A stretch of 64,000 nt of DNA from an uncultured Lutibacter sp. (GCF_947495725.1 NZ_CANLZZ010000001.1:310001-374000), one strand, 5' to 3'; shown: positions 44,402 through 54,400, counted from the stretch's first letter. Program-made: numbers and translations. The notes: generated by a model from the letters alone, not told the origin.

Positions 44402-46135
44402 ATGTCAAAATTAATAACACGTATTGGCTTTATAGCTTTAATAGTTTTCATAGTTACACAATGTAAAATTGAAAAGATTGAAAAAAAGCAATTATCTACA
44501 GTTTGTAATCCTATGGATTTAAGTTATAGGTTTATGCCAAATGGTGTTTCAAGGCGAGAAGCTGCAGATCCTACTGTTATTTTATTTAAAGACACCTACT
44601 ATTTATTTGCTTCAAAATCTGGAGGATATTGGTTCTCGGATGATTTAACAAAGTGGACTTTTATTGAAACCAACGAAATTCCTACCGAAGAATATGCTCC
44701 AACAGCCATTGTTTTAAATAATGAAGTTTATTTTTTAGCTTCAAACGGTAAAAAAAATACAGTTTACAAATCTGCCAATCCAAAAGGCGGAAAATGGCAA
44801 TTAGTAAAAGATGGTTTAAAGGTTCCAATGACCGATCCGGCATTCTTTTTAGATGATGACAATAAGCTATTTTTATATTGGGGATGCTCAAATAAAAATC
44901 CGATTTATGGTGTTGAAATTGATAAAACTACATTTGAATTTATTGGCGAAACACAAGAGCTTATATTTCCTAATCCTGAAAACTTAGGGTGGGAAATTCG
45001 AGGAGATTATAATACAAAAACTGAAGTTTCTCCTTGGCTAGAAGGCGCTTGGATGAATAAACATAACGGAAAATATTATTTACAATATTCAGCGCCAGGA
45101 ACTCGAGAAAAATCGTATTGCGATGGTGTTTATGAGTCTGAAAATCCTTTAGGACCATATACACTTGCTAAACATAATTCTTTTGCTTACAAGCCAGAAG
45201 GCTTTGCTTGTGGTGCAGGACACGGAAGTACTTTTGAAGATAAATATGGGAATTTTTGGCACGTTGGAACCATTACAATTTCAGTAAAAGATAAATTTGA
45301 AAGACGTATTGGCTTTTATCCTGCATTTTTTGATAAAGATGGAGTGTTGTATTCAAACACTAGATTAGGTGATTTTCCAATTATAATTCCGAAGAAAAAA
45401 ATTGAAAGTATTGACGATATTTTTCCAAATTGGATGTTGCTTTCTTATAATAAATCTATTGAAGTTTCTTCTGAATTGGAAGGCCATTCAAAAAAATTAG
45501 CTACCGATGAAGAAATTAGAACTTATTGGAGTGCAGAAACTGGAAACAAAGGAGAATGGTTGCAAATAGATTTAGAAAAAGAGGTCGAAATTAATGCCGT
45601 TCAAGTCAATTTTGCAGAGCAAGACACCGAACTTTTTAATAGACAACCTAATATTTATCAACAGTTTTTGGTTGAATATTCTTTAGACAATAAAACTTGG
45701 AATACCTTAATTGATAAAACAAAAAACAAAGCTGATGTTCCGCATAATTACATTCAATTAGAAACTACAACTAAAGCTCGTTATTTAAAAATTACCAATT
45801 ATTATACGCCAAGTGGAAAATTTGCACTATCAGATTTCCGAGTGTTTGGAAACGGACAAGGAAATTTACCTCAATTTGAAAGAACTTTAACTGGAACAAG
45901 AAATAAAGAAGATAGACGCCAAGTTCATTTAAATTGGAATACAGATAAAAATGCCTTGGGTTACAATATTCGATACGGTACACATCCTGAAAAACTGTAC
46001 CATAACTATCAAGTTTTAAAGAACAACAGCTTAACAATTAGAAGCTTAAACAAACTTCAAAAATATTATTTTACCATTGATACTTTTAATGAAAACGGTA
46101 TTAAAAAAGGTTCAAAAATTATTGAAATCAACTAA
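44402..46135 (+). CDS. GH43-like glycosidase with F5/8-type C domain, lipoprotein
   Basis: A 577-residue protein with lipobox TQC and a five-bladed propeller of GH43: Asp in REAADPTVILF (general base), MTDPAFFLDDDNKLFLYWG, and the acid Glu in SPWLEGAWMNKHNGKYYLQYSA. Residues about 345-480 form a discoidin/F5/8C carbohydrate-binding domain, and the last 90 look like a fibronectin-III domain. Likely an exo-acting arabinosidase/xylosidase-type or related trimming enzyme; linkage specificity is not visible. Confidence 0.88.
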   Translation: MSKLITRIGFIALIVFIVTQCKIEKIEKKQLSTVCNPMDLSYRFMPNGVSRREAADPTVILFKDTYYLFASKSGGYWFSDDLTKWTFIETNEIPTEEYAPTAIVLNNEVYFLASNGKKNTVYKSANPKGGKWQLVKDGLKVPMTDPAFFLDDDNKLFLYWGCSNKNPIYGVEIDKTTFEFIGETQELIFPNPENLGWEIRGDYNTKTEVSPWLEGAWMNKHNGKYYLQYSAPGTREKSYCDGVYESENPLGPYTLAKHNSFAYKPEGFACGAGHGSTFEDKYGNFWHVGTITISVKDKFERRIGFYPAFFDKDGVLYSNTRLGDFPIIIPKKKIESIDDIFPNWMLLSYNKSIEVSSELEGHSKKLATDEEIRTYWSAETGNKGEWLQIDLEKEVEINAVQVNFAEQDTELFNRQPNIYQQFLVEYSLDNKTWNTLIDKTKNKADVPHNYIQLETTTKARYLKITNYYTPSGKFALSDFRVFGNGQGNLPQFERTLTGTRNKEDRRQVHLNWNTDKNALGYNIRYGTHPEKLYHNYQVLKNNSLTIRSLNKLQKYYFTIDTFNENGIKKGSKIIEIN

Positions 46136-46147
46136 CAATAGGTTATT

Positions 46148-47818
46148 ATGAAACAATTTGTATTCTTATTTTTTACAGGAATTTTATTTTTTGGTTGTGC
46201 TAAAAAATCTTCAGAAGAAAACATTTGGGAACCAGAAATATTAAAACAATTCAAACAAAAAGGAATAGCTTCTAACCTACCCGATTATTCCTACGCAGGT
46301 TATGCTTATGGCGAAAAAGAAATTCCAACAATTAAAGGAAAAACATACACTATTACAGATTTTGGAGCCATACCAAATGATGAAATTGACGACACAAATG
46401 CCATAAATAAAGCTATTGAAACAGCAGGTAAAAATGGCGGCGGAATTGTTTATTTTCCGAAAGGGAAATTTTTAGTAAATACAGATTCTACAAAAACCGA
46501 TATTGTTAAAATAAACTATAGCAATATTGTATTGCGTGGTTCTGGTTCAACAAAAAACGGAACTATTATTTTTAGTGGAAGTTCTACACATCAAGCTGAG
46601 GATAACAGTCCGTGGTTATCTCCTTTTGTATTTCATACGGGCTTAAATTTACACGATACATCATCATTTTTTAATGTTAAAGATTTAGATGTTTTTTCTG
46701 AAATTAAACAAGACGTTAAAGCTGGAACTTCTATATTAGAACTAAATTCAACAAAAGATTTAAACGAAGGAGATATTATTTTAATTGCATTGAACAACAC
46801 AACAGATGATGGAAATTTAATGAATGATTTAATGCATCCTTTGAAGTTTGAAGAATTTCAAAAAAGTTATTCTGAAGCTGGAATTCAAAGAGCAGCTTCT
46901 TTTCAATACCCTTTAGAAATTGCTAAAATTATTGATGATTCTCACATTGAATTAAAACAACCTACTCGTAGAGATTTATTATTAAAATACAACCCAACTA
47001 TTAGCAAAATGCGAATGCTTAAAAATATTGGTGTGGAACATTTTAAATTCGAAAGTGCTTGGGACGGAAACTACAAGCATCACGGTAACCGAGAAATGGA
47101 TTATGGTTGGGGAGCAATAAACTTACATCGTGTTGCTCACGGTTGGATTCGTGATATTCATATTGATAATTACACGCAAACAACACATTTAGTAAATAGC
47201 AGAAATGTAACTATTGAAGACATTAAAATTACTGGAAAAATTGGTCATTATTCGCCAAAAATGTATCATTCATCTGATAATTTGGTTCAAAATATTGAAG
47301 TTGAAAATGAAGTTACTCACGGTCCTGGTTTAGAAGGCTGTTCCTTTGGAAATGTTTATAGAAATATTAGCTATAAATTTCCTACTCCTTTAGATTTACA
47401 CGGAATGGCAGATGCAGGATTTTGTCCACCAATGTATAACTTGTATGAAAACATTATTAATGTAAAACAAATTGCTGGTGGAGCTGCACCACAAAATATT
47501 CCACACTCTGGAGAATACAATACTTTTTGGAATATTGCAATGGAAGGTTGGGAAGATGGTGAGTTTCAAGAAATATTTTTCTCTTGGATTTGGAGAGATC
47601 CAATTAAGTTTAAAAATGAACTACATATAGATTGCCATAAACAATATTTGCGTAGTATTTTAGTAGGAGTTTATTCTTCTAACCCAGAAAAACAACTAAG
47701 TATTGAACATAGTTTTAAGGACAGAAGCGATGAGTGGATTTATGTTGAAGGCTTGAATACTAAAAAACCAATGGTCAATTTGTATGAAACTCAATTAAAA
47801 ATGAGAATAAAAGAATAA
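46148..47818 (+). CDS. right-handed beta-helix lipoprotein (pectate-lyase-superfamily), copy 2
   Basis: A 556-residue lipoprotein (FFGC) paralogous to the gene at 40549: same LPDYSYAGYAYGEKEIPT start, FGAIPNDEIDDTNAI and GIVYFPKGKFLVNT blocks, and parallel beta-helix repeats (SRNVTIEDIKITGKIGHYS). A His/Tyr/Arg-rich central region (KYNPTISKMRMLKNIG, FESAWDGNYKHHGN) differs from copy 1, so a different cleavage site or substrate end is likely. No catalytic residues are assigned. Confidence 0.8.
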   Translation: MKQFVFLFFTGILFFGCAKKSSEENIWEPEILKQFKQKGIASNLPDYSYAGYAYGEKEIPTIKGKTYTITDFGAIPNDEIDDTNAINKAIETAGKNGGGIVYFPKGKFLVNTDSTKTDIVKINYSNIVLRGSGSTKNGTIIFSGSSTHQAEDNSPWLSPFVFHTGLNLHDTSSFFNVKDLDVFSEIKQDVKAGTSILELNSTKDLNEGDIILIALNNTTDDGNLMNDLMHPLKFEEFQKSYSEAGIQRAASFQYPLEIAKIIDDSHIELKQPTRRDLLLKYNPTISKMRMLKNIGVEHFKFESAWDGNYKHHGNREMDYGWGAINLHRVAHGWIRDIHIDNYTQTTHLVNSRNVTIEDIKITGKIGHYSPKMYHSSDNLVQNIEVENEVTHGPGLEGCSFGNVYRNISYKFPTPLDLHGMADAGFCPPMYNLYENIINVKQIAGGAAPQNIPHSGEYNTFWNIAMEGWEDGEFQEIFFSWIWRDPIKFKNELHIDCHKQYLRSILVGVYSSNPEKQLSIEHSFKDRSDEWIYVEGLNTKKPMVNLYETQLKMRIKE

Positions 47819-47906
47819 AATTCGGGTACATTCTACAAAAATAATTCAAAGAAAAATTTCATTTTTGTGTGATGTTATACAAACATTAATTAAATATAAC
47901 TTAGAT

Positions 47907-50786
47907 ATGAATAAAATAATTAATATTTTTTTTCTTTTCATTTTAATCTCACATACTAGCTTAGCTCAAAATCAAAATGTTAAAATAAGTGGAGAATTAA
48001 AGAAATGGCATAAAGTTACTCTCAGTTTTGAGGGGGAACAATTAACAGAAAATGATGCAGAAAACCCATTTTTAAACTACCGTTTAAATGTAACTTTTAG
48101 AAATAAAAACAAAACCTATGTAATTCCCGGGTTTTATGCTGCCGATGGAAATGCTTCAGAAACCAGCGCAACTAAAGGTAATATTTGGCAAGTACGTTTT
48201 ACGCCAGATGAAATTGGTGAATGGAATTATAGTGTTTCTTTTAGAAAAGGAAATGAAATTGCAATTAATGATGATCCCAATGCAGGAGAAACCGTTTCAT
48301 TCGATGGTATAAGTGGAGCTTTTAACATCATAAATTCAGATAAAACTGGTCGCGATTTTCGAAGTAAGGGACGATTAAATTATGTTGGAAAACGTTACCT
48401 TCAATTTGAAGAAACCAACGAATACTTTTTAAAAGGTGGAGCAGATAGCCCTGAAAGCTTTTTAGGTTATTATGATTTTGATCAAACACCACCTTCTCAC
48501 AAATACGAAGCACACGCAAAAGATTGGAAAAACGGTGATCCAACTTGGCAAAATGGAAAAGGGAAAAATATAATTGGAGCACTAAATTATTTAGCTTCAA
48601 AAGGCATGAATTCGGTTTACTTTTTAACTATGAGTGTACAAGGTGATGGAAATGATGTTTGGCCTTGGAATAATATTAACGAACGTTATCGTTTTGATTG
48701 CAGTAAATTAGATCAATGGGAAGTTGTATTTGATCATATGGATAAATTAGGTTTAATGCTTCATATTGTAACTCAAGAAACCGAAAACGAATTATTATTA
48801 GATATTGGTGAATTAGGCGTGCAACGTAAATTGTATTACCGCGAATTAATTGCTCGTTTCTCGCACCATTTAGCAATTACCTGGAATTTAGGCGAAGAAA
48901 ACGGACCTTTAAGTTGGACTCCAAAAGGGCAAGATGATAAAGATCGAAAAGCCATGGCTAAATACATTAAAACGCACGATCCTTATAAAAGCTTTATTGC
49001 CTTGCATACTCATGCCGATCCTAAAGCTCAAGATCCTTTTTTAAATCCATTATTAGGTTACGATTATTTAGACGGACCATCAATGCAAACCCACCACCCA
49101 AAAGATGTACATCGTTTAATTGTTAAATGGTTGAACGAATCTCAAAAAGCTGGAAAACAATGGGTGGTTTGTCAGGACGAAATTGGCCCAGCCGATACAG
49201 GCGCAAAACCAGACGCAGATGACCCAGAGCATAATGAAATTAGACATGAAGTTTTGTGGGGAAATTTAATGGCTGGTGGAGCAGGTGTTGAATGGTATTT
49301 TGGGTATAAATATGCACATAACGATTTACAATGTGAAGATTGGAGATCAAGAGATATTTTATGGGATCAAACACGTTATACTATAGAATTTTTTCAAAAA
49401 TATGTTCCTTTTTCTAATATGAAATCAGCAAATGGTTTAACGGATAATTTAGATGATTATGTATTAGCTGAAAATGGAAAAACATATGTTGTTTATTTGC
49501 CAAAAATTAAAGAAACAAAATTAAATCTTTTTGGAAGCAATTCTAAATTTTCTATAAAATGGTACAACCCTAGAACTGGCGGAGAACTTCATAAAGGTAG
49601 TGTAAAATCTATTAAAGGTGGTGGTTTGGTTTCTATAGGATTACCCCCAAACAAGAACAAAGATTGGGTAGCTTTAATAAGTAATTCTTCAAATAAAAAA
49701 ACAGTAGTTACTTCGCAAAAATTTGAAAAAATTAAGCTAAGCGCAACTTCAGATTTTGAAATTGACCAAACTTCTGAAGCCATTTATTACATTGATAAAT
49801 CGAATAAAGCCTTGGCAATAAATGCTGGCAAAAAAGATCAGAGAGCTAAATTTGCAAAAGCTAAAACCATTTTTAAAGGTGAAAGCGGCACTTACAAATT
49901 AATGTTTACTACTATAGCTGAAAATGATGGTGAATCTCGTTATAAAATATTGGTAAATGGGTCTACAGTAAAAGAGGTAACCAATTCTGAAACATCAGAG
50001 TCTATGCAAGGAGAAGATCACAATTTAGGATACATTTATTTAGAGAAAAATGATATTTTAGAAATAGCTTCAACCGCTGAAACAAATGGAAAAATTCCTG
50101 AAAATGATGAAACAGCTTGGTCGCGTGGAAGATGGAAATCATTAATATTTATTCCTGGTGGTGGACTTCAATTAACCTCTAAATTAGAAAATGTTAAACC
50201 TTTTATGGAAAAAAAGGGAATTATTGAAGTTGAAGCGGAAGCATTTCATTTTAAATCGAATAACGGAACATTGAGAAATTGGGAAGTTCGTTCTAAAAAT
50301 GAATCTGAGACTTTTTCAAAATTGGAAAATCATGCTAATTCGGCAAGTGGAGAAAAATATATTGAAGCTTTACCAGACACTCGAGTAACCCACGAGGACG
50401 AACTTATTTCGGGCGAGAATTTTTTCCCATTATCTGGTTTTGGAGGTGTAGTATCTTATAAGGTAAAAATTAATAAACCTGGAAAATATTATGTTTGGGT
50501 TCGTGCTTTTTCGAGTGGACCAGAAGATAATGGTTTACACGTTGGCTTAGATGAAAAATGGCCTGAAAGTGGTTCCAGAATTCAGTTGTGTGAAGGGAAA
50601 CATACTTGGACTTGGTCATCTGCACAAAGAGTCCCTGAAAATCATTGCGGAACACCTCAAAATATTTATTTAGAAATTAAAGAAAAAGGAGAACATATTA
50701 TTTCTTTTTCTATGCGTGAAGATGGATTTGAATTTGATAAATTTATTTTAACTAAAGATAAAAACTTCAATCCAAATAATAATTAA
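47907..50786 (+). CDS. DUF5060 multidomain glycosidase-like secreted protein
   Basis: A 959-residue secreted protein (signal MNKIINIFFLFILISHTSLAQ; an upstream ATG at 47865 would add 14 residues ahead of it and is rejected). Order: DUF5060 beta-sandwich (about 20-110), a TIM-barrel-like region (about 125-480) with Glu in WNLGEENGPLSW and VVCQDEIGPADTG (acid/base and nucleophile pattern of GH-A clan), a collagen-binding-type beta-domain (about 495-565), then CBM-like and GH115-C-terminal-like sandwiches. Probably a retaining exo-hydrolase on the same polymer; specificity unknown. Last gene of the operon. Confidence 0.83.
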   Translation: MNKIINIFFLFILISHTSLAQNQNVKISGELKKWHKVTLSFEGEQLTENDAENPFLNYRLNVTFRNKNKTYVIPGFYAADGNASETSATKGNIWQVRFTPDEIGEWNYSVSFRKGNEIAINDDPNAGETVSFDGISGAFNIINSDKTGRDFRSKGRLNYVGKRYLQFEETNEYFLKGGADSPESFLGYYDFDQTPPSHKYEAHAKDWKNGDPTWQNGKGKNIIGALNYLASKGMNSVYFLTMSVQGDGNDVWPWNNINERYRFDCSKLDQWEVVFDHMDKLGLMLHIVTQETENELLLDIGELGVQRKLYYRELIARFSHHLAITWNLGEENGPLSWTPKGQDDKDRKAMAKYIKTHDPYKSFIALHTHADPKAQDPFLNPLLGYDYLDGPSMQTHHPKDVHRLIVKWLNESQKAGKQWVVCQDEIGPADTGAKPDADDPEHNEIRHEVLWGNLMAGGAGVEWYFGYKYAHNDLQCEDWRSRDILWDQTRYTIEFFQKYVPFSNMKSANGLTDNLDDYVLAENGKTYVVYLPKIKETKLNLFGSNSKFSIKWYNPRTGGELHKGSVKSIKGGGLVSIGLPPNKNKDWVALISNSSNKKTVVTSQKFEKIKLSATSDFEIDQTSEAIYYIDKSNKALAINAGKKDQRAKFAKAKTIFKGESGTYKLMFTTIAENDGESRYKILVNGSTVKEVTNSETSESMQGEDHNLGYIYLEKNDILEIASTAETNGKIPENDETAWSRGRWKSLIFIPGGGLQLTSKLENVKPFMEKKGIIEVEAEAFHFKSNNGTLRNWEVRSKNESETFSKLENHANSASGEKYIEALPDTRVTHEDELISGENFFPLSGFGGVVSYKVKINKPGKYYVWVRAFSSGPEDNGLHVGLDEKWPESGSRIQLCEGKHTWTWSSAQRVPENHCGTPQNIYLEIKEKGEHIISFSMREDGFEFDKFILTKDKNFNPNNN

Positions 50787-50804
50787 AGAATAAGTTTTAC
50801 CATA

Positions 50805-50849
50805 TTAAAAAACGCCTATATTTTCTCTGAAAATATAGGCGTTTTTTAA
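50805..50849. terminator. bidirectional terminator
   Basis: AAAAAACGCCTATATTTT and its complement with a 5-base loop, flanked by T and A runs, between the DUF5060 and PL6 genes, both convergent here. Confidence 0.93.
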
Positions 50850-50883
50850 TTCTAATTTGTGTATTGACAATATGTTTAAAAAG

Positions 50884-53800
50884 CTACTCCTTAATTATTT
50901 TTAATGTTTCAACTTTTTCTAATTGAATTTTTGCAAAATAAATTCCACTCGTTAAATTTTCAATATTCAGCAGTACTTTACCAAAATTAACAGAATACCA
51001 TTTTGATGAAATAAGTTGAGATTGCATGTTATACAATTCAATAATAACTTCTTTTTTATCAATTGGCAAGGCAATTTCAAACTGTCCCTTAGTTGGGTTA
51101 GGATATGCCGTAATGTATTCTAACAAATTAATTTGTTTCGCAAATACTCCTTCACAATCCACATTTGTTTTAATTTGAACAAAATCTCCATGAGAAACAT
51201 CAACAGAAAAAGAGGTATTCATTGTTTGAAAAACTTCGGCACCGTTTACAAAAATGTTGTATGGAGCTGTACCTTGTGAAATTTCAACATTAACTTTGTT
51301 TGAAATAACAGTTGCTTTACCTGAAACAGAGGTTCCTGACTCAATGGTTACAACAAAACATTGTTCAAAAGTTTCACCTTCAACTGAAATACAAATATCA
51401 ATAGTTCCAGGAGTGAGGTTGTCAACTTCTAAATTATTGTTAAAACTATAATCAGTTCCTTTAATATTTACCTTGTAATTTAAATTTTCAACAGCAGTTA
51501 TTTCTAATTTTCCGTTACCTTTATTTGGACACGTTTCACTAACGGTTTCAATTTTAAAATTATTATCTGGAAGGATAAAACAACCTACAGCATTTACATT
51601 TGCTCCAGATGTTGTGTTAGGGCATTGATCTTCATTGTTCATTACACCATCGTTATCTTCGTCTAACTGACTTTCTCCACAACCATTTGCATTTATACCT
51701 TCTCCTGCTGGTGTATTAGGACACTGGTCTAAATCATTCTCTACGCCATCATTATCATCGTCGTCTGTACTTGCTATTGAAGCTCCATAAAATTCAATTT
51801 CAACAATTGTATTCCAAGTACTTGGTCTTGCTGGCTGACCAAAACCAATAATTTTTACATACTTTGTTCCTAATGCCGCTGTTGGTAAAAGAAAGTTTGT
51901 GAATTCACTATTTTCAGTTGAACACACTAAATTATCTTCTCCAAATGGATTTGTGAATGCATCATCTTCTGCAGTTGTAGAAGATACTAAAATTTTAAAT
52001 TCATATGTTTTTCCATTAGTTGACATGTAGTTTACTAATTGTAAATCAAAGCTTCCTCCTAAGTCATAAATAATTTCACCTACATTTGTTCCAGGATTAA
52101 TATCTGCAATATCTATTGCATTATTACCTGACCATTGTGTCCTTGTATTTTTATCTAAACTATTGATAGCAATATTATTTTTAGAAGAGGTAATTTCTTC
52201 ATGAAATACAGAATATACTACTACATTATCACTTTCGGATCCATCATTAATTAGCATAAGTCCGGATGTTACATCTGCTGGTTCTTGATTCACTGTTAAT
52301 GTTTTTACAATATCATCACCTCCTGGATCTTGTGTAAAAGTTACAGACCCAGTTCTGGCAGTTTTTACTGTATTTTCAGCAACTGTAATCGAAACTATTG
52401 CATTTCCAGTTGCAGAATTAGTATCTATAGAAATCCAAGAATCGTTTGATACTGAAGTCCAACTAACATTAGCATTAACAGAAACGTTATAACTTCCTGC
52501 TTCTGGAGCAAGTGTTGGTAAACTACCAACGGTTAAAGATTCTAGTATTTCAATTGTACAATCACCATCAGTTATATTTGTTCCTGAATAATCTAAAAAA
52601 CAAGCACCAATTCCATAGCCAACCATTGCATCGGTTGTAGGTTCGTATTCACCCATATTAGCACCTTTACCATCTGCACCAGTGAAACTAAAAATTTCAC
52701 CATCAGCAGTAGCTGTAATACTTGTCTCCCTAGAAAAACCTGTATTGGTAGTTCCTAAATCAGTTCCATTATAAACATTTCCAGTATAAGTTAGTGCAGT
52801 TCCAAGAACTGAATATTCCCCCGTTATAACATCTGATATATTAGTGTTATTTGCGGCAAAATAAATTAAGTTATTTGTAATATTTCCTAATGGATCTGTT
52901 GATCCTTTATCCGTGTTATAAAACAGAGGAGCATTGGTGTTTATTATTGTATTATTTGATACATTAATATCCGTAGTTTTTTGATATCCGTTTGAAATAC
53001 CACTTGTAGTAGAACAATCAATAGCTGAATTAGCACTTCCACCTATAAATGTAATACCATTATTCCACTTAGCTTGATTAACAACAGCAATACAATCTTG
53101 AATGTAATTATTTGTAATAGAATGGTAACTATCAGTAATTCTAACCCCTCCAGTACCGTCAACATTTTCACCTAAAAAGTAATTGCCTTCCACGGTAGCA
53201 TTAGAACCATGTCTAAGTACTAAAGAACCTCTACAGCTTCTAAAAGTATTATTAATATAGGTATTGTTTTTACTTTTATTAGTAATAATTTCATTTTCGC
53301 CATCGGCCTTAACAAAGTAGTTGTTAGTAACTGTGGCACCACTATTTACATTTTGATATTCACTGGTACCTATTCGTATAGTTTCGCAATCACCAGCATT
53401 AGACAAGTCATTTCCTCCCCATTCAGCATAAATATCATCCATTTTTTGAAAATTATAAAAATAATTATTGCTAATTGTATGTCCAACAAATTCGCAACGA
53501 GTATTTGTAACACCGTCATCTGGTGTTGCATTGTAGGCATATTCTGCAAGAATTAAAGCGCCAGCACTTACTTTATTCATAAATGAACAGTTTATTATTG
53601 TGTTGTAAGTTCCATACAGCACAATCCATCGTTGTTTTGAAATCTGACCATCTGCTAAATCTTCTGCTAATTCACTTGGTTCAACTCCTAAACCATCAAT
53701 AGCACAATTTTGCATTATACTATGATTGGCATAATCATAACCATTTCGGAATTGAATGAAGTTACTAGCCCCATAGCCACCTTTCCAGTGAAAGCCATCA

Positions 53801-54201
53801 ACAACTACATAATCTCCACCAATATTCATTTTTAAACCACCTGTAAAAACAACACCACCAGGTGACTCTGCTCTAAAAGTAATAGGATTATCGGCTGTTC
53901 CATTACCAACAAAATCAATTCGATCATCAGAATCGTAAACACCATTCGCTAATATAATTACATCTCCCGGTACATAAGACTGATCTTCTAATGCCTCGGG
54001 ATTATTAATATTATAAATTGTTTGAGAAATTGAAGTTTGTGAGACTAACAAAAAAAAGATCAACAAGAAATATAAGATAAGTGATTTTAAAAATAAACTT
54101 TTTCTCTTATATAAAAGTGCTGTAAGTTTTTGTTTAAAACTTAATTCTTTTAAAGAAAGATTATATAAATTAAAATGATTGAAATATAATATTTTATTCA
54201 T
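50884..54201 (-). CDS. PL6 polysaccharide lyase with T9SS sorting domain
   Basis: A 1105-residue exported protein. After an unusually long cytoplasmic leader (about 40 residues) and signal helix comes a PL6 beta-helix (chondroitinase B/alginate lyase type) with catalytic Lys309 in ITNKSKNNT and Arg330 in LVLRHGSN. Then follow a BACON domain, an F5/8-like domain, thrombospondin type 3 calcium repeats, a module, and a type A T9SS C-terminal sorting domain (ITAYPNPTKGQF...GIYFAKIQ). An in-frame TTG 6 codons earlier lies in the operator and is rejected. Substrate (alginate or dermatan-like) cannot be told by eye. Confidence 0.92.
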   Translation of the reverse strand: MNKILYFNHFNLYNLSLKELSFKQKLTALLYKRKSLFLKSLILYFLLIFFLLVSQTSISQTIYNINNPEALEDQSYVPGDVIILANGVYDSDDRIDFVGNGTADNPITFRAESPGGVVFTGGLKMNIGGDYVVVDGFHWKGGYGASNFIQFRNGYDYANHSIMQNCAIDGLGVEPSELAEDLADGQISKQRWIVLYGTYNTIINCSFMNKVSAGALILAEYAYNATPDDGVTNTRCEFVGHTISNNYFYNFQKMDDIYAEWGGNDLSNAGDCETIRIGTSEYQNVNSGATVTNNYFVKADGENEIITNKSKNNTYINNTFRSCRGSLVLRHGSNATVEGNYFLGENVDGTGGVRITDSYHSITNNYIQDCIAVVNQAKWNNGITFIGGSANSAIDCSTTSGISNGYQKTTDINVSNNTIINTNAPLFYNTDKGSTDPLGNITNNLIYFAANNTNISDVITGEYSVLGTALTYTGNVYNGTDLGTTNTGFSRETSITATADGEIFSFTGADGKGANMGEYEPTTDAMVGYGIGACFLDYSGTNITDGDCTIEILESLTVGSLPTLAPEAGSYNVSVNANVSWTSVSNDSWISIDTNSATGNAIVSITVAENTVKTARTGSVTFTQDPGGDDIVKTLTVNQEPADVTSGLMLINDGSESDNVVVYSVFHEEITSSKNNIAINSLDKNTRTQWSGNNAIDIADINPGTNVGEIIYDLGGSFDLQLVNYMSTNGKTYEFKILVSSTTAEDDAFTNPFGEDNLVCSTENSEFTNFLLPTAALGTKYVKIIGFGQPARPSTWNTIVEIEFYGASIASTDDDDNDGVENDLDQCPNTPAGEGINANGCGESQLDEDNDGVMNNEDQCPNTTSGANVNAVGCFILPDNNFKIETVSETCPNKGNGKLEITAVENLNYKVNIKGTDYSFNNNLEVDNLTPGTIDICISVEGETFEQCFVVTIESGTSVSGKATVISNKVNVEISQGTAPYNIFVNGAEVFQTMNTSFSVDVSHGDFVQIKTNVDCEGVFAKQINLLEYITAYPNPTKGQFEIALPIDKKEVIIELYNMQSQLISSKWYSVNFGKVLLNIENLTSGIYFAKIQLEKVETLKIIKE

Positions 54202-54206
54202 ATCTA

Positions 54207-54232
54207 TTTGGTTAACCAATTTGGTAAACCAA
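54207..54232 (-). promoter_or_regulatory. tandem 13-bp operator TTTGGTWAACCAA x2
   Basis: TTTGGTTAACCAA (54207-54219) and TTTGGTAAACCAA (54220-54232) directly abut, each a near-palindrome. The sites lie from 6 bases upstream of the PL6 ATG. TGGTnnACCA half-symmetry is the form used by GntR/FadR-type (UxuR-like) regulators, distinct from the LacI palindrome. Confidence 0.6.
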
Positions 54233-54355
54233 ATTACAACATATTTTTTATTCTACCAATTAAAATTATAATTGATAACACAATTTCAATAATTATTTTA
54301 AAATATTGAGTTGGTAAATTCAGAGTTCGAATTTTCAGAAAAAATAAACATCTAT

Positions 54356-54399
54356 AAAAACAAAAAACTCTTGAAAATCAAACGATTATCAAGAGTTTT
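54356..54399 (-). terminator. terminator of the tRNA unit
   Basis: On the minus strand AAAACTCTTGA and TCAAGAGTTTT arms, then a T-rich run, immediately after tRNA-Leu. Confidence 0.85.
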
Positions 54400-54400
54400 G

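Noticed and set aside
47865-47906. Upstream extension of the DUF5060 protein
   Set aside because: It would put 14 polar residues in front of a clear signal peptide.
36000-54200. SusC/SusD-like or TonB genes in the polysaccharide cluster
   Set aside because: All frames were read; none has a plug/barrel TonB receptor or SusD helical domain.
54202-54219. TTG start for PL6 inside the operator
   Set aside because: The start would be in the operator, with no leader room; the ATG at 54201 follows.
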